This document shows, piece by piece, positions 34,199 through 43,222 of a stretch of 64,000 bases of DNA; within the stretch, counting starts at the first letter, position 1; every line of letters begins with the position of its first letter. The stretch comes from Candidatus Limnocylindrales bacterium (GTDB taxonomy: Bacteria > Desulfobacterota > Binatia > UBA1149 > CAITLU01). The stretch lies in the NCBI GenBank assembly GCA_035626395.1, contig DASPNR010000041.1:1-64000 (forward strand). Direction: 5' to 3'. A model generated the notes under the pieces. The model ran no database searches, was not told the DNA's origin, and worked only from the letters and a program-made list of their open reading frames with translations. A program made the position numbers and the translations under genes.

Positions 34199-37100
34199 AT
34201 GCCTCCTTCATTCCCGAACGTCGTCTCCGGCCTCGCCCGAGCGCTGTGGACGGCGGGATTGTGCGCCGTCCTGTCGCTGGCGACGCCGTTTCCCGACGTT
34301 CACGCGCAGGGCCCGCCCCCTGCCGCGCGCTTTGCGCCGCAAAAGGCCCTTGCGGCAGAAGCTCAACGAATCAAGGACCTTCTCGACGCGCTTGCGAACA
34401 GGGTGGCCCAGGGTGCGGCCATCGACGCCGAGCGCAAGGCGCTGCGCGAGCACGCCGGCAACCTCGGGGACCTCGACGAGGCGTTGCAGGAGGCGTTCGT
34501 CGCGACCGAAAGCAGGATCAAGGAAGCGGGCCTGCCCGACTTCATCCTCGAGCGCCACTACGCCACCGTCGCCGACTACGAGAAGAATCTCGAGGTCCTG
34601 ACCGCGCACCTCGATGCTGTCGATGCCGCGGCCGGAAAGCGCGCGGCCGGACGCGATGAGGACCTTGCGGCAGCCGTGAAGGCTGCGCGCCGCTACCTGC
34701 GTCGCCACAAGGCCAAGGATGCCCCCCGTTTCCTCAGCGGCAACTCGCTGCCGTACGCGGCGATGAAGCAGACCGCCGAGCCCCGCGACATATCGCACGC
34801 TCGAGCCGCGGTGGCGGAGCAGCGCTCCATCCCCCGCGTCAGCGCGCCGCCGACGGCCGCCGACCTGGCGGCCACCATCGACGTTCAGCTGACCGAGGAA
34901 GTCGAGGAACTGGCCGCTGAGCTGCAGACGCCGCTGGCGATGTACCGCCACGTGCGCGACAACATGCGGTTCGAGCCGTACACGGGATCGCGCAAGGGCT
35001 CGCGCGAGACGATCCTGGTCAAAGGCGGCAACGACTACGACATCGCATCGGCACTGATCGCGCTCCTTCGCGCTTCGGGCGTGCCTGCGCGCTACGTCTC
35101 GGGCCAGGTGCTGATGCCGGCGGACCGGGTGATGAACTGGCTTGGCGTCACCGACGGCTTCACCGCCGCCAACATTCTCGCGACCGCCGGCATGCAGCCG
35201 ACCCCGTTCACCGACAACGGCGAAGTCGTCGCCATAGGGTTCGAGCACGTGTGGGTGATCGCCTATCTGCCCTACGGCAACTACCGCGGCATCGGCAACG
35301 ACGACACCGGGATGGCGTGGGTGCCGCTGGATCCGAGCTTCAAGTCGCTCGAGTACACCGACGCGGTCGACATTCCTTCGGAGATGGGCTTCGACGCGCA
35401 GGAGTTCATTGACGGGTACATCTCGACGTTCCACGAGCCAAGCCCGGTGGAGCTCTACCTGCAGAACATCGCCGACTACGTCGCCACCGAGCGCAAGGAT
35501 TTGACCTTTCCCGACGACGTCTTCCGCACCGCCACCATCGTTCCCGACGAGTCGGGCATCCTGCCAGCCTCGCTGCCCTTCGAGCAGCTCGCGGCCGCCA
35601 GCGAGTTCGCCGCGATCGCGCAGGCGGAGCGCCACCGCATCCGCTTCCACATCCGCAACGGCAACACGACGCTCCTCGACCACACGCTCGACCTGCCGGC
35701 GATCGCCAGCCGTCGCGTGACGATATCCTACGATCCGGCAACCGCGGGCGATGCGGAGACGATCGAGACCTACGGCGATCTGTACGCAACGCCGCCCAAC
35801 CTGATCGCGCTGAAGCCCGTGCTGCGCGTCGAAGGAGCGGCGGTCGCCACGGGCACGAGCATCGGCGCAGGCGTGCTGCACAACTCGGACATGCACTTCC
35901 TGACGCCCGCCGGCGAGAGCAATGTCGTGCCGCTCGTGCAGAATTTCATCACGGCGGGCACCTACCAGGGCATCGGCATCGACACGTGGCGCGTCCCCGA
36001 CGAGGCGCTGGTGCCGCCGGACGACGAAGAGCTGCCCGACACCGACGGTCTCACAGGCGAGAAGCTCTACCGCACCGCGATGAACTACCTCGACCGCGTC
36101 GATCGCGCCGGCCTGCAGGTGGCGCAGACGCAGCAGATGGTGGTGCAGACGGCGGTTTCCGAAGCCATCGTCGAAAACGTCGTGCAGGTCTTCTACAACT
36201 TCAGCCAGATTCCCGTGGCGTGGGAATGGAAGGGCCTGATCGTCGATGCCGATCGCAAGATCATCGGCCCGTTCGCGATCGACGGCGACGAGAGCAAGGA
36301 AAAGCCGTACTTCGTCCTGACCGGCGCCGACGCCTCCATCGGCGAGAATCGTGTCTTTGAAGATCTCTATGGAGAGGAAGCGGTTTCGACCATCAAGATT
36401 CTCGAGCTGGCCAGCGACATGGGCATCGAGATCTGTCGAATCGTCACCAGCATCGCCACCGACTGCCCGGCCATGTCGCAGCCGGCCCCCGTCGTCGCCG
36501 CCGTCAACGGCGCGCTGGCGCAGGGACACGAGGTCACGATCCCGCGCACGCAGATCACCTATCTGAACTGGACCGGCACCGGCTACATCGACATGGATCC
36601 GGATACCGGAGCGGCCGGCTACATCATCAGCGGCGGCCAGAGCGGCGGCGCCACCGTCGATTCCTGGTCATCGACGTGGCAGCTGTTCTTCGCCGTGTTC
36701 GGCCGGGACGTCTGCAACATCATCGCCGTCATCCTGTCACCTGAACCGAACTCGTACTTCCCGTACCCGGGCGCCAACGGCGGGCCGATGGGCGTGACGC
36801 CATCGTCATTCGAGGTCGACTACACCGTCTACTATTGCGATCCGGAGGAAGAAGAGGTCACGGTCAGCGAGACCTACATTCCGCACTTCCAGTACCCGCC
36901 GGGCAACTTCGTCTTTCATGCCGGCTGGGGAACGGGAGAGACGCTGGCATTCACGGTCTTCGACGTGCAGATCATCGACTTCCTCAGCGACCAGTACATG
37001 GCACGCGGCTACACCGGCCCGCCGGTGGCCGGCGATCCGGACCCCGCCAGCATTCGATACCTCATCCTGCCGGTCGGCTTCACGCCGCAGCAGGTGCAGA

Positions 37101-38644
37101 TGAAGGTCGCCAACGGTGCCGAGATCAAGACGCAGACCGAGCCGAACAGCTCGGGCATCCTCACCGCCACGTTCGACGGCAAGAACAACGGCGGCAGCTA
37201 CATCAATGCCGGCAGCTACCACGTTCGCTTCATCGTCACGGCGCCCGACGGCCAGATCGATCGCAGCGAGGACATGGACCTGCACGTGGTCGAGGTTACC
37301 GACGTTGCGCTGCTGGATACCGGCGGAGCGGCGCTGACCGGCAACGCGCATCCGGACAAGCCCGGCGGGCGGCGCATCTTCGCGGGCAAACCCACCAAGG
37401 ACGCAGCCGACCGCGGCAATCGCGTCAAGGTACGTGCCACGCTCAGCATGGCCGTGCCTGCGGGCAAGATGAAGGTGAACCTGGTTTCGTTCGACGTCGC
37501 CGATCCCACGGGCTTGATCGACGCCAACCACGGCGAGGCGATGGGCACGCCGGCCGAGGGGATGCTCAGCGATCAGGATCCGGCCACGACCGGCAGCAAC
37601 GAGGTGTGGGTCGATTTCACGACGACCATGCAGCCGGGCGACAACTTCAAGATCTTCGCCAGCACGAACAAGAAGATGATCGACAACCTCACCGACGCGA
37701 TTGCCGAGGCCAACACGGACGAGCAGGGCGCCACGATGAACGCCCGCCTCATGCCGCTGGCATCCGAGCGCCTCACGGTGTGGCGGCGCGTGCACGTCGA
37801 GCGGGATTCGATGGGCAACGTGGCCAGCAACAGGATCACCGGAAGCATCACGGCGGTGACCAACAACGGCAACGGCACCAGCACGGTGACCACCGACCAG
37901 AACTTCACGGAGACGCCCTCGGCAACCAACCGTTTCGCCAACGGCCTGCTGCGCCGGGGCATGAACGCGTTTCGCGTGGTCGGCAACACCGACGGCATGA
38001 ACATGAAGGTGACGGTCAACAACCTGGGCATGACCATCCCGACCGCCGGCGCATTCACGCTCGTCGACGACGACGACTACAACGGCAACGACGGCACCTC
38101 GCAGGACGGCGACGACGGCGAGGACGTGGCGATGGCCAGCATCGGCAAGATCCAGGACAGCGACGATGGCAGCAAGAACGTCTTCGCCTACGCATACGTG
38201 CGGCCGACGTTCGACATCGGCGACAATAACAGCTCGGTGGCATTCGTGGCCAACACGCCCGACGGCGCCGACGAGAAGTCGCTGCTGCTGGCGACCTACG
38301 ACTTCGACGCTGCCGCGTATGAAGCCGACAAGGACTTCTGGACGGTCTACTTCCTCGGCGCCTATCAGATGCAGACCGAGGAGGACGGCGACGGAGCCGG
38401 AAGCACGACCTTCGGCCAGGTCGACGAGCTGAACGGCCAGGGCGCAAGCGTCTTCCTGGAGGCGACCAAGGAGTCGCCGGGCCCGGCATGCAACGAGCCG
38501 GACGTGGGATCGCACGAGCTCGGCCACCTCTTCAAGGGCGCCCACACCGACACCGCCTTGATGGACGGCGGCGGCTGCAACGTCGGGCCGCTGACGTTCT
38601 CCGACATCAGCCTGCGGAAGATCCGCAACCTGGACCATCCGTGA
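34199..38644 (+). CDS. Secreted 1481-residue protein: transglutaminase-like domain plus metzincin-like end
   Basis: After a Sec signal peptide (about 1-36, DVHAQ) comes a helical region (40-200). A transglutaminase-like domain follows (about 235-400) with YRHVRDNMRFEPYTG, SALIALLRASGVPARYVSG, a FEHVWVIAYLP histidine and WVPLDPSF aspartate. The position of the usual catalytic cysteine reads GGNDYDIASAL, so it appears replaced, as in related large exoproteins. The middle (400-1350) is a series of beta-rich modules. At the end, HELGHLFKGAH (residues 1439-1449) gives an HExxHxxxxxH zinc-binding pattern followed by TALMDGGG, resembling a metzincin with its Met-turn. Function is unknown; the end may be a protease. 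It is the first of four co-directional secreted proteins. Confidence 0.75.
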   Translation: MPPSFPNVVSGLARALWTAGLCAVLSLATPFPDVHAQGPPPAARFAPQKALAAEAQRIKDLLDALANRVAQGAAIDAERKALREHAGNLGDLDEALQEAFVATESRIKEAGLPDFILERHYATVADYEKNLEVLTAHLDAVDAAAGKRAAGRDEDLAAAVKAARRYLRRHKAKDAPRFLSGNSLPYAAMKQTAEPRDISHARAAVAEQRSIPRVSAPPTAADLAATIDVQLTEEVEELAAELQTPLAMYRHVRDNMRFEPYTGSRKGSRETILVKGGNDYDIASALIALLRASGVPARYVSGQVLMPADRVMNWLGVTDGFTAANILATAGMQPTPFTDNGEVVAIGFEHVWVIAYLPYGNYRGIGNDDTGMAWVPLDPSFKSLEYTDAVDIPSEMGFDAQEFIDGYISTFHEPSPVELYLQNIADYVATERKDLTFPDDVFRTATIVPDESGILPASLPFEQLAAASEFAAIAQAERHRIRFHIRNGNTTLLDHTLDLPAIASRRVTISYDPATAGDAETIETYGDLYATPPNLIALKPVLRVEGAAVATGTSIGAGVLHNSDMHFLTPAGESNVVPLVQNFITAGTYQGIGIDTWRVPDEALVPPDDEELPDTDGLTGEKLYRTAMNYLDRVDRAGLQVAQTQQMVVQTAVSEAIVENVVQVFYNFSQIPVAWEWKGLIVDADRKIIGPFAIDGDESKEKPYFVLTGADASIGENRVFEDLYGEEAVSTIKILELASDMGIEICRIVTSIATDCPAMSQPAPVVAAVNGALAQGHEVTIPRTQITYLNWTGTGYIDMDPDTGAAGYIISGGQSGGATVDSWSSTWQLFFAVFGRDVCNIIAVILSPEPNSYFPYPGANGGPMGVTPSSFEVDYTVYYCDPEEEEVTVSETYIPHFQYPPGNFVFHAGWGTGETLAFTVFDVQIIDFLSDQYMARGYTGPPVAGDPDPASIRYLILPVGFTPQQVQMKVANGAEIKTQTEPNSSGILTATFDGKNNGGSYINAGSYHVRFIVTAPDGQIDRSEDMDLHVVEVTDVALLDTGGAALTGNAHPDKPGGRRIFAGKPTKDAADRGNRVKVRATLSMAVPAGKMKVNLVSFDVADPTGLIDANHGEAMGTPAEGMLSDQDPATTGSNEVWVDFTTTMQPGDNFKIFASTNKKMIDNLTDAIAEANTDEQGATMNARLMPLASERLTVWRRVHVERDSMGNVASNRITGSITAVTNNGNGTSTVTTDQNFTETPSATNRFANGLLRRGMNAFRVVGNTDGMNMKVTVNNLGMTIPTAGAFTLVDDDDYNGNDGTSQDGDDGEDVAMASIGKIQDSDDGSKNVFAYAYVRPTFDIGDNNSSVAFVANTPDGADEKSLLLATYDFDAAAYEADKDFWTVYFLGAYQMQTEEDGDGAGSTTFGQVDELNGQGASVFLEATKESPGPACNEPDVGSHELGHLFKGAHTDTALMDGGGCNVGPLTFSDISLRKIRNLDHP

Positions 38645-38652
38645 GCGGGTCG

Positions 38653-39837
38653 ATGAGCATGATGCGGAGAGCACGGCACCGCACGCGCGCGATCCAGCGG
38701 ATCACCGCCGCGTTCGCCCTGCTCGCCATGCCCGCCGCCGCGACGGCAGCGGCGGTGACACCGGCCGCTCCGGCCGCCGCGTTGACGCTCACGCTGACCT
38801 CCGATCGCGCCGAATACACGCTGGGCGAGCCCGTGCTGCTGTCGGTGCGGGTGGCCAATGAGACCGCGGCGCCGATCGTCGTCCGACGCACCACCGATGC
38901 GGCCACCGGCGCGGTGCTGCCGTGGATCGGCCGCCAGGGCGAAGAGCCGCGTCGCTACGTCGGCCCCGACATCGGCATCAAGCACACGCACGTCCCGGAG
39001 GCGCCGCTGGCGCCCGGCGATGCGTTCACGATCAAGGTTCGCGTGCTCTTCCACGTCGTCACCCACGAGGACAGCGACCTGCCGTACTTCTACGCTTTCG
39101 ATCAGCCAGGGACCTACCAGGTGCGTGCCGAGGTGGTGAACGTCGCTCCGTCGCAGCGGCTGTTCACGAACACCATCGCCATCCGCATGCGCGCGCCTTC
39201 CGGCACCGATGCGCAGGTCTGGAGGATGCTGCAGAACGAGGCGTCGGCGCGCTTCCTCCATTCCGGCTTCGCCGACGCGGGATCGCGCGAGGCCGCCGCT
39301 CTGGCCGAGATCGTGGAGCGCTATCCCGCCAGCGTCTACGCGCCCGTCATCGAGCGATCGCTGCAGATCCATGAGAAGTCGGCAGGCCCGCAGACGCGTG
39401 CGGCCGCCGGAACCGCCGAGGTCGTGACGCTGCCCGGCAAGACCTTCGTTGCTACCGCTTCGCCGTCGGTGCCGCCGCCGGCCGTGCAGGAAGCTTCCCG
39501 ATCCATCGCCGAGATCGTCAACGCCTGGCAGCGGGCCTGGAACGCACGCGACGCCGCGCGCCTCATGCAGCTCCTCGTCATCAGCCACGACCTGCGCCGC
39601 AAGTGGGATCAGGGCGCGGGCGACGCCGATCATGAGGCCGCCGTCCGCCAGCTCGAGAGCGCATTCTCTGCGCTCGGCGAGCTGACGATCGAGGTGGTGC
39701 GCACGTCGTTCGGCGGCGAGGCGGCTTCGGCCGACGTTCTGGTGACGGCGAGCAATGCGCAGCCTGCGGTGACGTCGCGCACGATGCGGCTGGCCCGCGA
39801 GGGCGGCGCCTGGCGCATTTCGGAGGTAGGGTTCTGA
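38653..39837 (+). CDS. Secreted protein with beta-sandwich domain and DUF4440-like end
   Basis: The 394-residue product has a Sec signal peptide (MSMMRRARHRTRAIQRITAA, hydrophobic core to ATAAA). A beta-sandwich domain follows (about 45-190), with LTLTSDRAEYTLGEPVLLSV and GTYQVRAEVVN, resembling a bacterial macroglobulin-like or intermediate-filament-tail-like domain. Then there is a helical repeat region (about 195-250, resembling a TPR) and a C-terminal alpha/beta domain (about 280-394, IVNAWQRAWNARDAARLM) of the SnoaL/DUF4440 kind. The start could be this ATG or the GTG at 38641, which overlaps the preceding stop codon (GTGA); both give a similar signal peptide. It belongs to the run of co-directional exoproteins from 34199 to 43117. 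Function is unknown. Confidence 0.65.
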   Translation: MSMMRRARHRTRAIQRITAAFALLAMPAAATAAAVTPAAPAAALTLTLTSDRAEYTLGEPVLLSVRVANETAAPIVVRRTTDAATGAVLPWIGRQGEEPRRYVGPDIGIKHTHVPEAPLAPGDAFTIKVRVLFHVVTHEDSDLPYFYAFDQPGTYQVRAEVVNVAPSQRLFTNTIAIRMRAPSGTDAQVWRMLQNEASARFLHSGFADAGSREAAALAEIVERYPASVYAPVIERSLQIHEKSAGPQTRAAAGTAEVVTLPGKTFVATASPSVPPPAVQEASRSIAEIVNAWQRAWNARDAARLMQLLVISHDLRRKWDQGAGDADHEAAVRQLESAFSALGELTIEVVRTSFGGEAASADVLVTASNAQPAVTSRTMRLAREGGAWRISEVGF

Positions 39838-39860
39838 AACGGCTGTCGACAGCGGCCTCG

Positions 39861-41993
39861 ATGGCCTTCATTGCAGCGCTCGCCACCTGCGTGATGGGCA
39901 CTGTTTCGATCGCCCGCGCCGACATCATCGGCGATGGCGTCGAGTGCCTGGCCGACCTGCAGGCCGAGGGCGGCGGCGCCGGATCGGGAACGTGGGGCGC
40001 GCTGGACGGCACCGGCCTGCGCGACACCGCCGCCGTGCTGGACACGCTGCGCGCGATAGGCCGGACGGATTCGCAGACGTACGCCAATGGCGTCGACGGT
40101 CTGGCCAACCAGTCCGCCACCAACAACGACTTTCGCGCCCGCCGACTGGCGTCGCTGCTGGCCGCCGGGATCACCGAGGACGGCGATCTTGCGACGCTGC
40201 TGGCGAACCAGAACGGATCGTCGGGCGGAAACCCGAGCGAGCCCAATCATCCCGAGGGCGGCTGGGGAGTCACCGAGGTATTCGGCACCGACTCATTGAC
40301 CACCGCGCTGGCCATCGATGCGCTGCGCGCGGCGGACATGCCGCTTGCGCTGACCATTGCCGGAGCGGTCGTCACGGCTCCGACGCAAAGCCAGCATTCG
40401 TTCGAGTTTCCGGCCGGCGCCAGCGGGCTTGCCCTTCTGGTGCGCCAGGTCACCGGCAGCGTGCGGCTGTTCATCGATACGCCGAGCTCGGGCACCCTGC
40501 AGGCCGATCTCAGCAACATCAGCTCGCCGACGTCGCTCGGCGGCCTGCCGTCGCAGGCTGGAACGTACACGTTGCGACTCCAGAGCCTCTCGGGAAGCCC
40601 CAACACCTACTCGCTCGAAGTACGGTTCCAGAGCGCCGGCTTCGACACCGCTCGCATCACGGCCGCGCTCGCCTACCTGGCCGCGGCGCAGAACGGCGAC
40701 GGGAGCTGGGGGCTACGGCGCGGCGAGTCGGGGCAGCTCGGCATTACCGCGCAGGTCGTGCGCACGCTGGCCCGACTCGGCGGTGCGTTCGTCGCCCCGG
40801 CCATCGTGGCCGAGGCGCTCGATTGGATCGAGGATCGCCAGCACGACGGCGGCGGCTTCGGGCAGGACGGCGGCAGCACCGTCTACGAAACGGCCCTGGC
40901 GGTACTGGCTCTGAAGGCGGGCGGACGCACGACGCCCTCGGTGCTCGACCCCGCCCATCAGTATCTGGCCGACGAGCAGCAGGGGAGCGGGTGCTGGAAC
41001 GAGGGCGATGCCTACGCCACCGCGCTTGCGCTGCACGCGCTGTTCGCGCCCGATGACGGCCTCTTCTGCAACGGCCACGAGATCTGCAACGTCATCGAGG
41101 GGTGCAGCACGGTCGACGTCCCGCAGTGCGACGATGGCGTGACGTGCACGGAAGACGCGTGCAGCGAGGAGCTCGACGAGTGCCTGCATGCGCGGGACGA
41201 CTCGGCGTGTGACGACGGCCTGTACTGCAACGGCAGCGAGATCTGCGACGAGAACGAAGGCTGCCTGGCCAGCGAGTCGGTCGACGGCGCACCCGTTGTC
41301 GATTGCGACGACCACGTGCCGTGCACGATCGATGCGTGCGATGAGCTCAGCGATTCCTGCACGCACGTCGCCAACCATGCCGCATGCGCGGATGAATCCT
41401 TCTGCAACGGGGACGAAATCTGCAGCACGAGCGAAGGCTGCATCGCCGGCTCGCGCAGCTGCGTCGACGCGCATGCCTGCACGCTCGACGGCTGCGACGA
41501 AGCTGCCGACGCCTGCACGCATTCGCCGAATGACACCGCCTGCGCCGACACCAACCCCTGCTCCGACGACTCCTGCAGCGCGGTCGCAGGGTGCACGCAC
41601 ACGCCCAACACCGATTCGTGCGACGACGGCGACGAGTGCACCGAGAACGACGTCTGCGCCGGCGGCCAGTGCGCCGGAACGGCGATTCCGCAGTGCACGG
41701 CCACGACCACCACGACGACGCTGCCCGAGCAGCTGTGCGGCGACTTCAACGGCAGCGGAACGATCACCGCCAGTGATGCTTTGGGCGCGCTGCGCACCGC
41801 GGTGGGAACGGCCACCTGCGCGCTGGCGCTGTGCGACTTCAATGGCAGCGGGACCGTCACTGCGCAGGATGCGCTGGCGATCCTGCGCACCGCCGTCGGT
41901 CACGCCCTGACGCCGAACTGTCCGGCCGCCGCCGCAGTGGCCGGGCCGTCGACGACGACGACGACCACGACCACCACGACCACGCTGCCGTGA
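39861..41993 (+). CDS. Secreted alpha/alpha-toroid protein with Cys-rich repeats and dockerin-like end
   Basis: The 710-residue product has a short signal peptide. The N-terminal part (about 20-400) carries QW-type repeats of the prenyltransferase/squalene-oxidase-like toroid (QNGDGSWGLRRGESGQL, QHDGGGFGQDGG, QGSGCWNEGDAYATALALHA), split by a beta-rich insert (about 165-260). Cys-rich repeats follow (about 395-610, DDGLYCNGSEICDENEGC). Next comes a Thr-rich linker and two dockerin-like calcium-binding repeats (about 625-695): GDFNGSGTITASDALGALR and CDFNGSGTVTAQDALAILR. A second Thr-rich tail ends the protein. In cellulosomes such repeats dock onto cohesins. The ATG at 39861 gives a signal without a basic n-region; a CTG at 39834 would add LKRLSTAAS, so the start is uncertain. 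Confidence 0.75.
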   Translation: MAFIAALATCVMGTVSIARADIIGDGVECLADLQAEGGGAGSGTWGALDGTGLRDTAAVLDTLRAIGRTDSQTYANGVDGLANQSATNNDFRARRLASLLAAGITEDGDLATLLANQNGSSGGNPSEPNHPEGGWGVTEVFGTDSLTTALAIDALRAADMPLALTIAGAVVTAPTQSQHSFEFPAGASGLALLVRQVTGSVRLFIDTPSSGTLQADLSNISSPTSLGGLPSQAGTYTLRLQSLSGSPNTYSLEVRFQSAGFDTARITAALAYLAAAQNGDGSWGLRRGESGQLGITAQVVRTLARLGGAFVAPAIVAEALDWIEDRQHDGGGFGQDGGSTVYETALAVLALKAGGRTTPSVLDPAHQYLADEQQGSGCWNEGDAYATALALHALFAPDDGLFCNGHEICNVIEGCSTVDVPQCDDGVTCTEDACSEELDECLHARDDSACDDGLYCNGSEICDENEGCLASESVDGAPVVDCDDHVPCTIDACDELSDSCTHVANHAACADESFCNGDEICSTSEGCIAGSRSCVDAHACTLDGCDEAADACTHSPNDTACADTNPCSDDSCSAVAGCTHTPNTDSCDDGDECTENDVCAGGQCAGTAIPQCTATTTTTTLPEQLCGDFNGSGTITASDALGALRTAVGTATCALALCDFNGSGTVTAQDALAILRTAVGHALTPNCPAAAAVAGPSTTTTTTTTTTTLP

Positions 41994-42037
41994 GCCGCGA
42001 CGACGGGCTCACGGGCGGTTTTCGTAGGGAGGTTTCG

Positions 42038-43117
42038 ATGCGCGATTCCAGGTTGCTTCCATTGCTGGTGAGCGGCGCCATCGTGGCGCTCCTGCTGCCG
42101 CGCCCCGATGCGCGCGCCGACACCGACCCGGCCATCTCCTGTCAGGTCAAGAAGCTCGACGCTTCGCGCGCCTACGGCGCCTGCCGCCTCAAGACGGTGT
42201 CGAAGTCGGTCAAGAAGGGCACGGCCACCGACTTCACCAAGTGCGACACGTCCTTCGACCGCAAGTGGACCGCCATCGAGCTGATCGGCGGCAGCAACTG
42301 TCCCACCTTCGGCGACGGCGACACGATCCAGGAGGAGATCGTCGACGATACCAGCACGATCGCCTCGCTGCTGGCGACCGGAACGCTGCCCACGTGCGGC
42401 GATGGCGAGCTCAATGGCCGTGAGACCTGCGACGGGGCCGAGCTCGGCGGCGTTACCTGCGCCGATTTTGGATACCTTGGCGGCACGATCTCCTGCCGTC
42501 CGTCGTGCCTGCTCTACGACCTCAGCGAATGCACCGGGCGAAGCGTCTACCCGGCCACGGGTCAGACCGTCTCGTACCAGACCGACACCTTTGGCATGCC
42601 CGATCAGCCGGTTCCCGATGACGGCGCGCTGCAGACGGGCGGCGCGCTCGCGTTCGTCGACAACGGCGACGGCACCATCACCGACACCAACACCGGGCTG
42701 ATGTGGGAGAAGAAAGGCTTCGAGATCAGCGGCGACCACAGCGCCGATACCACCTATGCCTGGTCGAGCCTGGATTCGGGCACGATCTGGGACTGGATCG
42801 AGCGCGTGAACAACGAGAACGGCGGCGCCGGCTACGCCGGACACAACGACTGGCGCATTCCCAATCGCCGCGAGCTCGACAGCCTCATCGACTTCAGCCG
42901 CAGCGACCCGTCGGTGCATCCCGCCTTCGACTCGGCCTGCGTCTCCGACTGCGTGCCCACCAGCTGCAGCTGCACGGTCGCCGACGAGTACTGGTCCTCC
43001 ACGACCAGCATCGCCAACGACAGCCTGGCCTGGGCCGTCAGCTTCTCGCGCGGCAAGGCCGAAGACTTCTCGAAGACCAGCCGCCGCGCCGTGCGGGCCG
43101 TCCGTGGCCCCGACTGA
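42038..43117 (+). CDS. Secreted protein with DUF1566 (Lcl C-terminal) domain
   Basis: The 359-residue product has a Sec signal peptide (MRDSRLLPLLVSGAIVALLL, then ARAD). The first half (about 30-190) is Cys-containing, with CQVKKLDASRAYGACRLKTV and CGDGELNGRETCDGAELGG. The second half is a DUF1566/Lcl-type domain (about 195-359): DNGDGTITDTNTGLMWEKK, HNDWRIPNRRELDSLID, EYWSSTT and RRAVRAVR at the end. These domains are found in secreted lectin-like or adhesion proteins. GGGAGG precedes the ATG with good spacing. It lies 44 bases after the dockerin-like gene and is probably in the same transcript. The following 105 bases contain no gene and lead to the selenoprotein candidate. Confidence 0.8.
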   Translation: MRDSRLLPLLVSGAIVALLLPRPDARADTDPAISCQVKKLDASRAYGACRLKTVSKSVKKGTATDFTKCDTSFDRKWTAIELIGGSNCPTFGDGDTIQEEIVDDTSTIASLLATGTLPTCGDGELNGRETCDGAELGGVTCADFGYLGGTISCRPSCLLYDLSECTGRSVYPATGQTVSYQTDTFGMPDQPVPDDGALQTGGALAFVDNGDGTITDTNTGLMWEKKGFEISGDHSADTTYAWSSLDSGTIWDWIERVNNENGGAGYAGHNDWRIPNRRELDSLIDFSRSDPSVHPAFDSACVSDCVPTSCSCTVADEYWSSTTSIANDSLAWAVSFSRGKAEDFSKTSRRAVRAVRGPD

Positions 43118-43222
43118 ACGTCGAAATCCCATGACGTCCGGGTCCACCCACCGGAGTAGAAAACGAAAATTCGAGACCTGACGTATCCAAAACGCGGGCT
43201 GGTTCGTGGAGGGGAAAGAGAG

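Noticed and set aside
34208..38674. Long minus-strand frames opposite the transglutaminase-like gene
   Set aside because: Valine/Arg/His-rich shadows without recognisable features.
41940..41993. Thr-codon run (ACGACGACC) as a microsatellite or regulatory repeat
   Set aside because: It encodes a Thr-rich linker at the protein end, which is common for this protein type.
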